Shown: positions 1-11,976, counted from the stretch's first letter. The stretch: 64,000 bases of DNA from Cladopsammia gracilis (GCA_022457155.1 JAJGOT010000071.1:1596501-1660500); one strand, 5' to 3'. Numbers and translations: made by a program. The notes: generated by a model from the letters alone, not told the origin.

Positions 1-1162
1 TTGGCAGAGGGTCCCGTTTCTCTAATTTCTCAGGAAATTTGAAGTTTGATCATGACAGTACATTGACTGAAAAAAGAATTAGTGGAAATACATGTTCCCT
101 TACCATCACAATACCAGTGAACAAGAGGTATACTTGTAACAGTAACGAATTTGCCTTTAATTTCATGGAAGACATTTTTGAGGATTATGGGTTTGGGTCA
201 CCATAAACATGGTTATCAATATGTTCTGCTTATACATGTATGTTTCAGTTGAGAAAAATTCTCAATTTACAATATAGCTTCAGAGATTACGTAGTTTGGT
301 TTTAGTTCAACTTGGCCAAGAAATGAGCATGTGGACTATCTGTTTTTAAAATGTTAAAATGTTGTATTGTTTTTTTTTAGATTTCCTTTTCTGCACATTT
401 TGAGTTTGCACCCTTGTCAGAAAACAGAAAAACAAATCAGTGGAAACAGAAGTAATGTTTTTTACCATTACCGATGAATAAATGAGGGTTACTTTTAGTT
501 ATTTTTTACAACTAACTACTACTGATAAGTAGTTTTCTAATCCAGTTTTGACGATAATGGGAACCTTTTCAGTCTGTCATGTTGAAGTTAATGTATTGGG
601 TTTCTTTTCCCGTGTCCAAACACTTAGCAATATTAATCCTCATCTGACGCAATAACGATGTCAAGGCACGACTAATATTGGGGAGTGGTGTGGTTGAATG
701 TAAAAAAAAAATGATCTAATAAAAAGATATGTTGGCGTTTTAACTCGAATTTTAATATGGCTTTGAATGTTGAATGACCATACATGTGCATGTATAAAGT
801 ACTTGTAAGCTGGCCCCAATACAATAATTTATTCTGAGCAAGCCCACTAGGGAGTCTGCATGGAAATAACATCATCATCATCAAATCAAAGGCCTTCCGT
901 CTTCCCGCTAGTTGAAGAAATAGAGTCAGAACTAAAAGTATTTTGGAAAATTTGTCTGGTTAGTATCTCGTATAAACTGTCCTTGGTGTGCTCAATACGG
1001 TGGTCCATAAGGGAGACCGTAGCTCAAGTCCATCCCCCTTCCCACTCCCCCACCCTTAAATCAACCTACTGGCAAATATTAGTGGCCAGAGCCTAAATTT
1101 ACCATAGAAGACTTCAAGCATTGTTTAGCAAATGAAAATTCAAGACATTAAAACAAAACGCT
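1..1162. other. Gene-free AT-rich stretch
   Basis: I see no exon-like reading frame with plausible splice sites, no RNA gene and no recognisable repeat. The short open frames here overlap on both strands and have low-complexity composition. Confidence 0.5.
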
Positions 1163-1166
1163 TTAA

Positions 1167-1885
1167 GGTTACAGTGTACCTTCGGGGGTGTCTCCAGTAT
1201 AACAGCTTTAGCGTCTTAAGATTACACTTAATATACCTAAACTCAGATATCAAATTAAAGCTTATAGAGCTGGCTATCTAAATATGGAAACCATTTGGTA
1301 ATAAAATGAATTGTCGAATTTTTTACGACGTCTAAATTCGAACGTCCATTTCAGCTTTAAAACGCTATAACTCAAAGCGATTATTGTATTTTGCTAATTT
1401 GATTTGTTCTCGGGTTTCCGGACACGAAGCGCTAAAAAAACGTGTCGGCGATTTCCCATATTCAATTGCAGTGAAAAGTTACAGAATATTTTCGAAAAAG
1501 GGAGAAAAAAAATTGGAATGATTGCACGGAAATGGCTCTTGACGAAAAAGTTTTCGGAAATACGAAATTCGCCGACACGTTTTTGTTGATTATATGTTAG
1601 CCTAGCTTCTGTCCAAATTTGAGGAAAATCGAACAAATTCCCTTTGAGTTGTAGCTCTTTAAAGTGTCCCCAACAAGCGAAAAATTAACTTTGAGAAAAC
1701 AGCGCTTAAAAAAACATATCGCCTCATAAACAAACTCCGCCCACAAATGTTATACCGTCATTTCTCCGTCAATTTTCACTATTTTTCGATAATTTTTTTT
1801 TGGATGAAAGTTCATTCTGTAAACTTTATTTTGACGCCAAAAAAAAATTTTCGATAAATTTTCGATCTGAAGGTACACTGTAACC
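1167..1885. mobile_element. TTAA-flanked MITE, 719 bp
   Basis: The ends are inverted repeats: GGTTACAGTGTACCTTC at the left and its reverse complement at the right. Each end is directly flanked by TTAA (1163-1166 and 1886-1889), which is the target duplication expected for piggyBac- or Kolobok-type transposases. The inside has only short overlapping open frames and no transposase motif, so this is a non-autonomous element. Choosing between the two superfamilies is not possible from the ends alone. Confidence 0.8.
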
Positions 1886-2155
1886 TTAAAATACTTGTCT
1901 CTGAATCTTGCTTAGCCCTTTGCAAACCGAGCAACGTTCTGAAAGAGATTGCCTGCCTCAGAAATAGAGGTGGGGTGTGAAAAAACATTTTTCCATCACG
2001 TATTCAAATTGGAAGTACTCATCCCAGATTGGGTCAATGTCTTCAACACCCAATTCTTGCAACCTATCTTCCATTTCTCTTAGCTTGTCTGAAACTTGAA
2101 ATAGTCAATTCCCCCAAATTCTTCTGGAAGAAAGTACATGTACATCATATCAGGC

Positions 2156-2305
2156 TCACCTGACACGGTAGCATGCTTTCACTTCCTGGTGCGATGGGAA
2201 TTCCAATATTCCTTTACATACGTGTTCAACTAGATCAGCATTCACAGCATCCCGTCTTTTGAGGCCATAGTCTTTCAGCCTTCGTTTCAGTGTTCGATCA
2301 TTCAT
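2156..2305 (-). pseudogene. Integrase-type transposase, N-terminal fragment
   Basis: An open segment starts at an ATG (2305) and reads through a basic helical stretch containing DRTLKRRLKDYGLKRRD, then stops at 2156. This resembles, from memory, the helix-turn-helix region that precedes the integrase core in a family abundant in cnidarian and lancelet genomes. A second open stretch in a different frame (about 2097-1985, containing REMEDRLQELG) may belong to the same relic. No DDE core is present, so the copy is truncated or its core lies elsewhere. Assignment is tentative. Confidence 0.35.
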
Positions 2306-2460
2306 ATCTATGATGATGTTTGCCTAACATCAGCATTATGCCTGTAAGTAAGCGTAAGGCCCCAGTTGAAATAATATTCGGCATAACTACAGAATACAGG
2401 GCCAATTTCCTTCAAAGGACTCGGTCCCACTACTTCACGTCTCCCAGCGCGCGCAGAACT

Positions 2461-2660
2461 TTTTATTTTGTTTGCAGCGTGCGAATATTTATTTTGTTTC
2501 CAGTGTGCGAATTCATTTTGTTTCAAGATTTATTTTCTTTGCAGTGTGCAGATTTATTTTGTTTGCAGCGTGCGAATTTATTTTGTTTGCAGTGTGCGGG
2601 TTCATTTATTTTGTTTGTAGTATGCGGATTTATTTTATTTGCAGTGCATTTATTCAGTTG
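2461..2660. repeat. Minisatellite, about 25 bp unit
   Basis: About eight imperfect tandem copies of a unit close to TTTATTTTGTTTGCAGTGTG. Units differ by small indels and substitutions. On the minus strand each unit contains AATAAA. The open frames seen across it (leucine/phenylalanine/cysteine rich) are products of the repeat and not genes. Confidence 0.8.
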
Positions 2661-2661
2661 T

Positions 2662-3233
2662 AGTGCTTTTGTTTTAAATCTTTGCAAAATTTATTCCAGA
2701 AAGCGGTGACCCTTATGGGCCACCGTATCTTAGTGCTCTATTAGCATTTCATGTACGACAAAGGTACTTAGTTTTAATTTGGGGCAGTTTGACCCAAAAA
2801 CCTCAAAATCACTATGACATGTTAGCTTTTCGTCATAACGTTTTTCACAAAAATGGGTTCAGCAAAAATAATTAACAATAAGGTATTCATGCTGTGATTG
2901 TGCTCTACTCGCTATATGGCTAATTACAAAATGAACTTCTGCATGCTACTGGAAATACCAAATCAGGACATGCCTGCGGTGAGTCAAAAATGCAAAATGT
3001 AATTAGGATTTAAGTCGCTGTACAAATTAGGCCCTGCATAATTATGGGACCTATTCAACGTCTACAACCTATTCAACCAATACTATCTTTTGCTGATAAA
3101 AAGTTTTTCTGTCGCCTTAGTAGAGAAAAGTGTGAGTTGCCAGCAAATGCACTGTTTCCGTTAAAACAATTTAAATGCCCGTGATCACTTTCTGTGCTGA
3201 ATTTCAAATTCATGCTTGAATGCATGCAACCAA
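2662..3233. other. Gene-free stretch
   Basis: No coding, RNA or repeat signal that I can support; it is the 3' flank of the Gypsy remnant that follows on the minus strand. Confidence 0.4.
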
Positions 3234-3339
3234 TCAGATCACGCGTATGAACAATGGAGAATTTCCAAAACAAAAACAAACGACCACAATGTCTCTTGGA
3301 TGAAGGTGGGCCTTTAAGCGTTGTTTTTGTTTTAGCCTG

Positions 3340-3980
3340 TAACTTGTACTCAGGCCTGCTCGGAGGAACCTACATCCAGGCTCCCCGACTGGGCTTGTTT
3401 TTGACAGGATGGGTTTGTAGATAGATCTCTTTCCTGTGCTGTCCTTTGCTGCCGAAGTTAGGGAGAAGATTTCATCTGCTGTGACTTTTATGAGGCCCAT
3501 TTTCTCACAGTCTGATCCAGAGATTAGGGCTGGTTTGTTCATCATTATGTCTCTGGAGAGTATTTGGAATGTGAGGGTGTCAAATGTCTTGTTTCTTTCG
3601 CAGAGGAGGTCAATTTGCCGCAGTGGTTTGAGTTGCCGGGCATCACTGTAAGGAGATCTTGTTAGCTTCATGTTTGGCGTGAGGGTGGAGAGAGCGTCAA
3701 AGGACAGGGTATTGCAGGTGGCGGCTATGTCTATCTGGAATGTCATTGGCATAAATTTCGTTCCAGTGACAGAGATTGGCAGGGTAACGAAGTACTTTTT
3801 CCTTGCTGAGTGTGTGTGGAGACCGTGTACTTGCTGTATTTCTAGGGAGTAACATTGTTCTTCTTGGTATTCATCATTGTAGTATTCCACTGGGTGGTGA
3901 TCATGTGGAGTGTCAAGGAGATGAACGTCTTGGTCATGAGGGGTTCTTGATTGGAATCGGCCACAGGGCCCTATTCCCAT
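3340..3980 (-). pseudogene. Ty3/Gypsy retrotransposon protease region (truncated pol)
   Basis: The minus-strand frame reads a retropepsin-like domain: a strand KKYFVTLPISVTG, then QIDIAATCNTL where the family has a D-[ST]-[GA] active site, then LCER and ALISGSDCEKMGLI, matching the later protease strands. The active-site position after Asp is Ile (DIA), which should abolish catalysis. Homology fades after about 3340, before any reverse transcriptase, so pol is truncated. The frame overlaps the end of the gag frame (3934-3980) in another phase, as expected for gag-pol frameshifting in Gypsy elements. Confidence 0.75.
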
Positions 3981-4467
3981 GACCCCTGCCTTGAGGTTGC
4001 CATGGGGTAGTTTTCCATTGTTGTGATTGTTGGGGAGAGTTTGGCTCTAGACAGACTCTTGAGAAGTGGTCGTTGATTCCGCACTTCATGCATGTTTTGC
4101 CATTTGCAGGGCATGCTTTCCAACGGTGAGGCCACCGTCGGTCTCCACACCAAAAGCAGGTCCCAGGTTCCCTTTTTAATTTCATTTGCTTGTGACTCAC
4201 CCAGTTGACCTGTTCCTCTATTCCTTTTGTAGCATCTGTGATGAGTTTGTTGGCCTTAGGAGTGCCATCTGGTTTTAAATGCGTTTTTAGCAGTTCGGCT
4301 TTCATTGTTGCATCATGCAGACCAAAAACGAATTTGTCGCGGTACACTTCGTCGGACAGTGCATCGTATGAGCAAAGGCTGCCAGCTTGTCTGACATTCA
4401 CTTCCCATTCTTGAATGGACTTGTGTGAGCTTTGCTGAGTGTTCCAGAATGTGAATCTGTCTGCCAA
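3934..4467 (-). pseudogene. Ty3/Gypsy gag with two zinc knuckles
   Basis: The 177-residue frame carries a capsid-like helical region (EVYRDKFVFGLHD, later KANKLITDATK) followed by two cysteine knuckles: CFWCGDRRWPHRWKAC (CX2CX6HX4C, stretched) and CMKCGINDHFSRVC (canonical CX2CX4HX4C). The tail is rich in Gln, Pro and Gly. The start given is only the first in-frame initiator; true gag would begin further upstream, where no LTR was recognised. It lies immediately upstream of the protease frame on the same strand. Confidence 0.8.
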
Positions 4468-4499
4468 GAACGAGCTTCCGATCGATCCAGTGTAATGAA

Positions 4500-5370
4500 G
4501 TCCTACAGTAGCAACGCATATTTTTGTTGAGAACGGTTAAACCATTCTTCTTGGCATAATTTTCAAACGTATATTTATTTCCTTGGTGTGGATCGAATTT
4601 CCTCGTTTTCTATTGGCTCTTCAATAGAAATTTCGATCCTCTCCGCTTGAAGCTAAGCGTGTGTTTCTTTGGAAGGCATTTGAAAATTTTAGCACTTTCT
4701 TCCCTTGGCTGAATTGAGGATATTTATAAATGTGAGCGCTTACGTTTCCTGCAGATTCCTTCTTAAGTTCGGAATGGAGCTGTTAGATCAGTGCGCATTT
4801 CTTGTTTTTATCCTCTGCCATATTTCCGAGTGCTTAATTATTTATGTTGCTCACAAGGTAAAACGGGGTCTGCCTAAAACAATCAATCAATCAAGTGTAT
4901 AATCGGGGTGGCAGGCCTGCACGACTCTTACCTTATGTTTTTAATGCCATTTGCTTCTTCTATATGTTTTGAACGGTTATTCTACATTTAGCCGTTTGTT
5001 AAGGAGGATTTTAGTGACTGTAGAGTGTAGACTGAGTTTTAAAACCTTTCAAAAGCCGCACGCAATGGACTAGAGGTAAAGTCTGTCACTTGTAGATTTT
5101 GACCTCATTTTAGCGTCCTTTTTTGCCTGGTGGTGGTTGTGTTGTTTTTGCTATTAATATTGCCATGTAGATTTTTATGTAGGAACAATACTTGTATTGT
5201 ACAACCATAAGGGTAATAATAAAAGGAATATAAAAACCATGAAACGCATTGAACGAAGAAAAAACATGACTGAGGTGAAATGCTAAAGCAACAGAGGCAA
5301 ACCAGAAATACATCAAAAACCTATCTGCCCAGAACTGACAGATGATCAGGTCGGGCTAATATCAAAGGGA
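4500..5370. other. Gene-free stretch between two retroelement relics
   Basis: No LTR pair, exon or RNA gene was found. The segment before 5370 gradually enters the Penelope-like relic on the plus strand. Confidence 0.4.
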
Positions 5371-5384
5371 CTAACATTCATCCC

Positions 5385-6860
5385 AACACCCACAGCCAAT
5401 GAAGCAAAAGTTAGGCGCCAATTATTGCAAGATTTTGGAAACTTTGCAAGATGAATGCGCCTAAAATATATCTTCCATGGGCAAAATAAAGAACCACATC
5501 CATTCCATGTCAAATCAGACTGGATACCACCGGTTCAGAAATCTGTTCCCCTTGAAACCCGTCTAGAAAGAGCTGAAAGGCAACACTGAAATCAACATAA
5601 AAAAGGCAGACAAAGGAACAACTACAGTTGTCATGAATAAACAATGCAAAGTAAAAGAAGGTCTAACTCTAATAAACAACCGAGAGCACTATACATGCCT
5701 CTCCCTTCACCTTTGGTGAATGAAACACAAAACTGAGTAGACAATCTTATATCAGACCTATATCAAAATAGACACATTGATGGCATAACAAAAAACTGGT
5801 TTTCACAAACGCCTAAACCACGTAGAATACCACAATTCTATACCCTTACAAAAATTCACAAACCAATATTGGTTGGCAGGCCAATAATGTTGGGCTGCGA
5901 TGGACGAACCAAAAAACTTTCATCATTTGTTGACAAACTACTATCAATAGATGAACAAGCTTGTACACAAATCTACCACAGGAAGAGGGAATGAACACAG
6001 TATGCTTAGCGTACGAACAATTTCACGACCCTCCTATCCCATCACGATACCTGAGAGAAATGCTAAAGCTAATATTACAAGAAAACTCTTTCCAATTCAA
6101 CAGAGAGAATTTCTTACAAACACATGGTATCGCCATGGGAACTAAAATGGCAGTTTCTTTTGCCATCTTTATGGTAAATATCGGAACAAAAATCATTAGC
6201 CAAAGCATAAATAAACCACTTGAGTGAAAGCGATACATTGACGACATTTTTTCTCTGTGGAACACAACCACACCAGAAATTGAGATGTTTATCGCACAAG
6301 GAAACAATTTGCATCCGTCAATCAAATTCACGGCTGAAGTTTCAGAAAGTGAGATCACATTCCTCTCACTGTTATATACAAAGGGGAAAGATTCAAAAAC
6401 GAATATACCCTAGATGTGCGTACTCATTTTAAATCGACTGAAAATTTTCAATACACACATTACGTCTTACCATCCAGTAGGCGTGAAAAGAGGCTTTGTA
6501 AAAGGAGAAGCCCTAAGGCTAGAGAGCCTCAAAAACTTCAAAGTACGCCTCAAAGAAAGAGGTTATCCTCAAAACTTTTTAAACAACACCCTGTCAAATA
6601 TTTATTTTAAAGACAGAGTTGATTTTAAATAATAAGCGAAAGGTTGGAAAAAACATCCTGTCTTTCGTCACACAATACACACCATCAGTGCCTCAACTCA
6701 AACACATGTTAATGAGAGACTGGTCATAAATACAAAATCAGCCTCTGCTAAAAGACATCTTCAAAGACCCTCCTATAATTTCGTCCAAAAGAGGAAAGTC
6801 ACTTAAAGACATGCTTGTTAGAGCAAAAATATAAAGGCGCAAAATATCATATTGTGGCCA
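5385..6860 (+). pseudogene. Penelope-like element reverse transcriptase relic
   Basis: Read through several frames, this gives a recognisable Penelope-like RT in order: an N-terminal motif with EPHPFHVKSDWIPP (about 5487-5535); FYTLTKIHKP and GRPIMLGCDGRTKK (about 5835-5925); a THGIAMGTKMA motif near 6120; the catalytic YIDDIFSLW at about 6233; and a C-terminal VKRGFVKGEALR near 6485. A TGA precedes the YIDD motif by two codons and several other stops and frameshifts break the frame. No GIY-YIG endonuclease follows. The copy is dead and 3'-truncated. Confidence 0.8.
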
Positions 6861-6864
6861 CTCA

Positions 6865-9019
6865 CGGAAAGGAATCATGCAGGCTTGTCAAACCCCCTTT
6901 ACAAAATAAATACTGTATTGTTCAAATATCCTTTTGTCTCAAGTTTATTAATTTTCCACTGTGACTGCCATAAGTAGTCAATGCTATTTTGAAATTGATT
7001 CTCCAACTACAAAAAGTCAGGCTGAACTTTTCAAGTTTCGATTCGAAAAACTGGTTCATGCATCCTCGCGACAGTTTCCCTTAAATTACTTAAGGGTTTG
7101 TTAACGTCTTTAGTCACTTCTTGCCACATTGTTCATACACCCACATCTCGTCTTTTTTTGGCATAGTTGTGAGACTTGTGCATTCTCTGTGAAATAATGT
7201 CGACCATGTTTAGTCAATAACATAGCAATATGTCACTTTATTTTACTATGAATATACTAATAGAATTACCACTTTCCTTGAGTCATGACATTATATATTG
7301 CAATGCGTTTTGATCCAGTAAAGTTATCCTTAATCCAGGGTTGTTGTTGTGCACACTTATTTGCCTCGGGTGTTTTTTTTGTAAGTTAAGAGCAAATACC
7401 ATATTTTTATTCAAGGCCACCTTTCTAACTTCAATTATTACAGTAAAGTCCATGTACTTACCTATGGTACCATTTTGAACACTTGTCGTACATGATCCAT
7501 TTTCCGGACCATTTCTTCATTTTGGTGGGCTGGTTTGGTTGCATTTTGAACACAAGTCTTCATTTTGCTTTGACGTCTTTGCTAGAGTTTCAATATAAAG
7601 GTGGATGAGTTGGCAGGAGAACAGTTTTATTTAAGTAATGTTCTGCGGCATTGGCTCTTCCCCACATAGAATATCTTTGGTTTCAAGAATAGAAGAGGAG
7701 CTGATGGTTCATAATTATGTTTCATTATAAAATAAAGAAAATGCATTTTCATCAAATAAATTTTGGGAAATGTTCGTGCTTAAGCAATCAGAATAGCAGA
7801 AGAAAATAGCTAATAGTTTTGCTTCTTTGGTGAAGTTCCCCAAATACAATATCTTTTAAAACGTGCATATTGTGCGATTGGGTCTTAGATGAAACCTTAA
7901 AAATATTAGACAAAATGCACCTTGAACCTTAACATTTTAGCGGTTTTTGAGTCTAGGCCAATGAGATCACTAGTTGTAACAATGAAAAAAGTTGACATTC
8001 CATCATGCATGGCCGTTGGCGCTTTCCTTCTTATGCGGATCATTACTTAATACATTGTTACTTATTCAGAAATCTCTAACAACTTGTTTGAGGGATTTTA
8101 TGTTCAGACATCTATTATGTGACTATTCATCTGATTTTGTTTTATAATTTTTTTTTACAAAACCCAACCTCTTTGATCCAGAAAACTATGCATACTTCTT
8201 TGGTTTGAAACCCATCAAAATATTTTTAATTTAACTTTGGCCTTGAAGACCCTCCTCCACCTTGAACAGATAGTAACTGGTACGCCTACACTGACTCCCT
8301 TTGTGGGGTTACGTTTGTGTCGCATTGGAGCCTTCAGATTTTTGCTTGCATGAGCGTGTTTGAGGGATTTGTCTCTTTTGTATGATATTATCGGAGGTTT
8401 CTTGTAAATGGTTTTTAGCAGTGGCTGATCTTGTATAAAGCTTCAGTTATCCATCACTATTTGTTTGAGATTTTGCACCACATCCCATTAGGGAACGTAT
8501 TATAATGGTCCTGGAACCACATATTAGAATATTGCATGTTAACAGTGGAGGGTATTGAAACTGAGACTGTCCAGTGTTAGTGTTTTGGTATCAATACTGA
8601 AATTCTAGCCGATTGTCTATGAAATTAGCACTTTCTTGTATAATTTCCTCGGTCAGATGTCACTGACAAAGTTGTAATTCATGAATGTCTCGTTTTAATG
8701 AGATTTAAAATGTCTTTGTTTTAATCAAAGAGAACAATGCATGGAATATAAGTGACTGCTGATCTGATGTTAATTTGTGGTGGTATTCATTAAAATACAT
8801 GAAAAAATGTAATTTCTTTTATTTTCCCTTTTGATCGCTCAGATCCTGCTTTTAAAGACTTTTTTTTTGTTATCCAGCTAATGTTTATACATGTTATTAT
8901 TACCATGTTGAGGTAAAACACCAATACATCCTGGCGAAAATAATAGTTTCCAAGTACCTGAAGGGTAAAACAGATTACAAATTGATGTCCATAATATTCT
9001 CTTAAGATTTAAAATACTA
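6865..9019. other. Gene-free AT-rich stretch
   Basis: More than 2 kb with no open frame of note on either strand, no splice-bounded exon and no recognisable repeat core. It could be intronic or intergenic. Confidence 0.5.
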
Positions 9020-9152
9020 TTTACAAGGCTTAAAAGTTAACAGAATAAAACACTTTCAACTTAATTGCCCAAATTGATTGACCCGAAGATGACTTAATGA
9101 GTTGAAAGAGTTTGGATTGTTTTCCTTAACTTTTTTAGCCTTGTAAGTAGTA
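9020..9152. repeat. Imperfect hairpin
   Basis: ACAAGGCTTAAAAGTTAA followed by a TTTCAACTTAAT segment is mirrored about 60 bp later by GAGTTGAAAG and AACTTTTTTAGCCTTGTAAG. The arms would fold into an imperfect stem. It could be a solo fragment of a MITE. Confidence 0.5.
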
Positions 9153-9457
9153 GATTACAAATTATTACATCCTCTTTTTGCAATCATCATTCTACTGTTT
9201 TATTATTGTTATTTTTTGAAGTAACTCAAAATGGGACATGCATCTTTCATTTTTTTTTTATATTATGCTGAGTCAGTGACATTTGCATGCACCAGGGTCT
9301 GCTCTGAGTCATTCAGTAGGAAACTTAAGCACTGGCGTTTTAAGGGCGACGGCGACGTTAGTAACCGAGAGAGCCTTGGTAGAAGATGCCGTTGTTCCCG
9401 CCAAATTACAAAGGTTTAAGCACACAGAAGTTTTCGCGACGGCGACTTCTCAGGGAC

Positions 9458-9733
9458 CTACAATAGGCGACAAAAATAGTTGACACACTATAACAAAAAC
9501 GGTTTTCGTGACATATTTATCACTGTATCTTTCCATTCACTACACTCTGCCGCATTAACCCCTGTCCCCCATCCAATGTTAAGGGATTGTAGCGACAGAC
9601 CTGACGAAACGATACACAACATTGTCTGGGGGGTGGGGGTGGGGAATTAGGGGGTGGGGCTGAAATGCCTCTCGACCCCAACAAAATGGGGTTCAAAATG
9701 ACAATGTGTCAACAATATTGTCGCCTATTGTAG
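9458..9733. mobile_element. Nested MITE with CTACAATAGGCGACAA ends
   Basis: CTACAATAGGCGACAA at 9458 and its reverse complement ending at 9733 bound a 276-bp element; the homology continues inward as AGTTGACAC / GTGTCAACA. It is inserted in the left part of the Harbinger-type element. It holds a dense G-run segment (9628-9659). Confidence 0.7.
9628..9659 (+). other. Potential G-quadruplex
   Basis: Five runs of four to six G are separated by single T bases or AATTA within 32 bp, fitting the four-run G-quadruplex rule. It sits inside the nested MITE. Folding is inferred from the pattern only. Confidence 0.6.
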
Positions 9734-9786
9734 CTGTGAGAAAATGCCGTCTTTTTGTAAAATAAAAGAAATGCTGCTTCTATCAT

Positions 9787-10045
9787 ATGAACATCATTAC
9801 AGATGAAGAATTTTTGGTCTTGTGGGAGGCCTACCAGTTGAAGAACCCAGAATTTTCGTACGAATCGTATGAAAAATTTGATATACAAAACATTGACGAG
9901 GCAGAATGTTTAGCTTAATTTAGAGTCCGCAAACAAGACATCTCTGTGCTGGCAAATGTTCTTCAACTACCAGCCAACATCCATTGTCAACAAAGAACAG
10001 TATGTGATAGAATTGAAGATTTACGCCTGATAAAGTGTATTATTA
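9787..10045 (+). pseudogene. HARBI1-like transposase, N-terminal fragment
   Basis: From the ATG at 9787 the frame reads an acidic start, then SYESYEKFDIQNIDEAECLA, one TAA stop, then FRVRKQDISVLANVLQLP and a VCDRIEDLRLIK segment. The pattern of a YEKF-like motif, an AEC..FR segment, then L...LQLP is the N-terminal region of HARBI1-like PIF/Harbinger nucleases in invertebrates. The catalytic DDE domain does not follow; the next recognisable coding is the minus-strand Myb-like gene. Therefore this is a nonsense-bearing, truncated transposase. Confidence 0.65.
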
Positions 10046-10258
10046 TACCTAACAAAACTCTGAGAGGTTACAACTTTTAGTTTTGTTAAAACAACGAATG
10101 CCTTGTCTTTAGTACAAGGATAAGACCTTCAAAATGTAAAAATTGTGTAGTTGTTGAACAGATGCATTCGATTAAAACAATGTATGCTTAAACTAGAAAG
10201 TTAATGAACGTTCCAACTGAAAAGGCCGCAAACAAAGTGTGTTATTTCTACAAGGATA

Positions 10259-10879
10259 TCACTTCCTGGCCAACGTTTGCATCATGTTCATCAATACTTG
10301 CAAAATCTGAACTTGCTGCTCCACTTGTTTACGGAGTAGCTCAATCTGCAGCTCTTGCTGTCTGGCTCTCGCTTCCTGCTCCTTCCTTTGCAGCTCTAGC
10401 TTCTGCTGGTGAATGGATAGCTCACTCAGCTTTTTCTTTCAAGAATTCAACCGCATCGCCCCCACTTCTTTACCTTTTTTTGCACCCCCAGCAGCAGATT
10501 CAATTGATTTTCTCTTTGAAGCCATCCATTCCATTGCTCTGTTTCTGACTCTTCAGCTGCCTCCTTATCATCAGACGTTTTATTTTCTTTAGCAGAAAAG
10601 CTCTTCTATCAGAGCATCTTTTTCCAACAGCTCACAATCAATGCCACTGACTTTCAGCTCTTCTTGTTTGCATTTAAATTTGGCCTGAAGGAGATTCCAG
10701 CGATCGCTTACCCCTCTCTTCTCTTTTATCATAAACTTTGGGTGTTCCAGCTTGTTTAATCTGTCCTGTATAGATTCCCAGACTTTTCCTTGGTCAGGGC
10801 TTCCCTTCTTGAACTGAAATAGTTCCATCACAAGGATTTCACGCAGAAGAATAATATTGTGGTCGTATGTCCACTCCAT
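10259..10879 (-). pseudogene. Myb/SANT-like DNA-binding protein relic
   Basis: From ATG 10879 the frame encodes a single Myb/SANT-like domain: WTYDHNIILLREILV, then KVWESIQDRLN and VSDRWNLLQAKFKCKQEE, the three helices of the family that accompanies PIF/Harbinger nucleases or MADF-type proteins. The domain frame stops at about 10589. Shifting by one base restores AKENKTSDDKEAAEESETEQ, and another shift restores a Lys/Ser-rich linker and a C-terminal coiled coil (LSELSIHQQKLELQRKEQEA) ending at a stop at 10259. A pyrimidine-rich AG acceptor lies just 5' of the ATG. At least three breaks make it nonfunctional as read. Confidence 0.6.
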
Positions 10880-11976
10880 TACACTGAAAGCGAAAAAGAA
10901 AACAAACCTCAGTACACTTTAAGACATGAATATTCAAACCTGAATAATAAACCGAACGGTCGATAAGCTAGCAAATTGTCAGAATTATTGTAGCGAGTAG
11001 TAAAAATCAAGCGCCTCTTCTATTACAAATTGCTTCAACACTTACAGTTGTTTCTTTGTAGTCATGTTTTCTGGCGTCTATTGAACAAGCTTTCCAAACC
11101 TATTAAAACATTCAAAAACAGCTACTTAAGGTTTGAAAGCGATAGAATAATAATGTAAGCAATGGAAGAATGCAAAAAGTTAAGTGTAAAATGATATAAA
11201 AGCAAGAAAATAAAAAAAAACAAAACTCGCATTGTATGGGCGACGTCAAAATGAGCAAAACAATGTTGGCGCCAAGTCGCGACGGCTGACTATGTCAGTT
11301 GGAAATGTGAATCGGAAGTAAAATTGACTTCCAGTCGCTGTCGCTGCGCAGAAAACGTCTGGTGCTTAAGTTCCCTGGTGACATTGTTGAGGTTGATGCT
11401 TGGCTTGGGACACTGACCATCTGCTTCTCGTGCAGCCATTTTGCTGTTTCAAAGCCCTAGAGATTCATTGAAATGCAGAAAACCACATCAACTGGCTAGG
11501 AATAGAGAGTGAGCCGCGGGATTGCAAAAAACTGGTTCTATTCTTTTTAATTCTTTTTAGAACGAGGCATTGAGACAATGAGATGCAAATTAGTATCTTC
11601 CAGTTTTCTGCAATCCTGCACTTTGGAGCATGTACTGATTCTGTTTCATGGTTGTTTGATCTGATCATGCAAAAAGAAATAAAATCGAGGTATCTGTTGG
11701 GGCTTTTACTAAAAGGAGCATTACTTACGGTGGTAAAATTTTTTTGTGCATTACATTCTTCCTCGGGTTCCGGTTGGGGCTGTTCTTCATAGTCAACCTC
11801 AAAAAGAAAAAATAAATTAATCTTATTTTAATTATTTTTCTCCAGCTATTAAATAAATTTAAATCTTCATGGCATATTATTCACGAAGAAAGATAAGAAG
11901 TTAATTTGGGCCTTTTTTCGACAGGTTTCATTTTACATACATGTACAGTACACATACCTTCAAAAAATTTCAATAA

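Larger units (their letters stand above)
9317..11388. mobile_element. PIF/Harbinger-type element, decayed, about 2 kb
   Basis: The ends are inverted: GGAAACTTAAGCACTGGCG at about 9320 and the reverse complement of GGAACTTAAGCACCAGACG near 11385, both followed inward by GC-rich GACGGCGAC / GACAGCGAC. Between them sit a HARBI1-like N-terminal relic on plus (9787-10045) and a Myb/SANT-like gene relic on minus (10259-10879). PIF/Harbinger elements are known to encode exactly this pair, a DDE nuclease and a Myb-like DNA-binding partner. The 3-bp target duplication could not be identified with certainty. Most of the nuclease is missing. Confidence 0.6.

Noticed and set aside
10204..10548. Plus-strand 114-codon frame rich in Ala, Ser and Leu
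   Set aside because: It is the antisense of the Myb-like gene's coiled-coil C-terminus; the minus strand has the recognisable domain.
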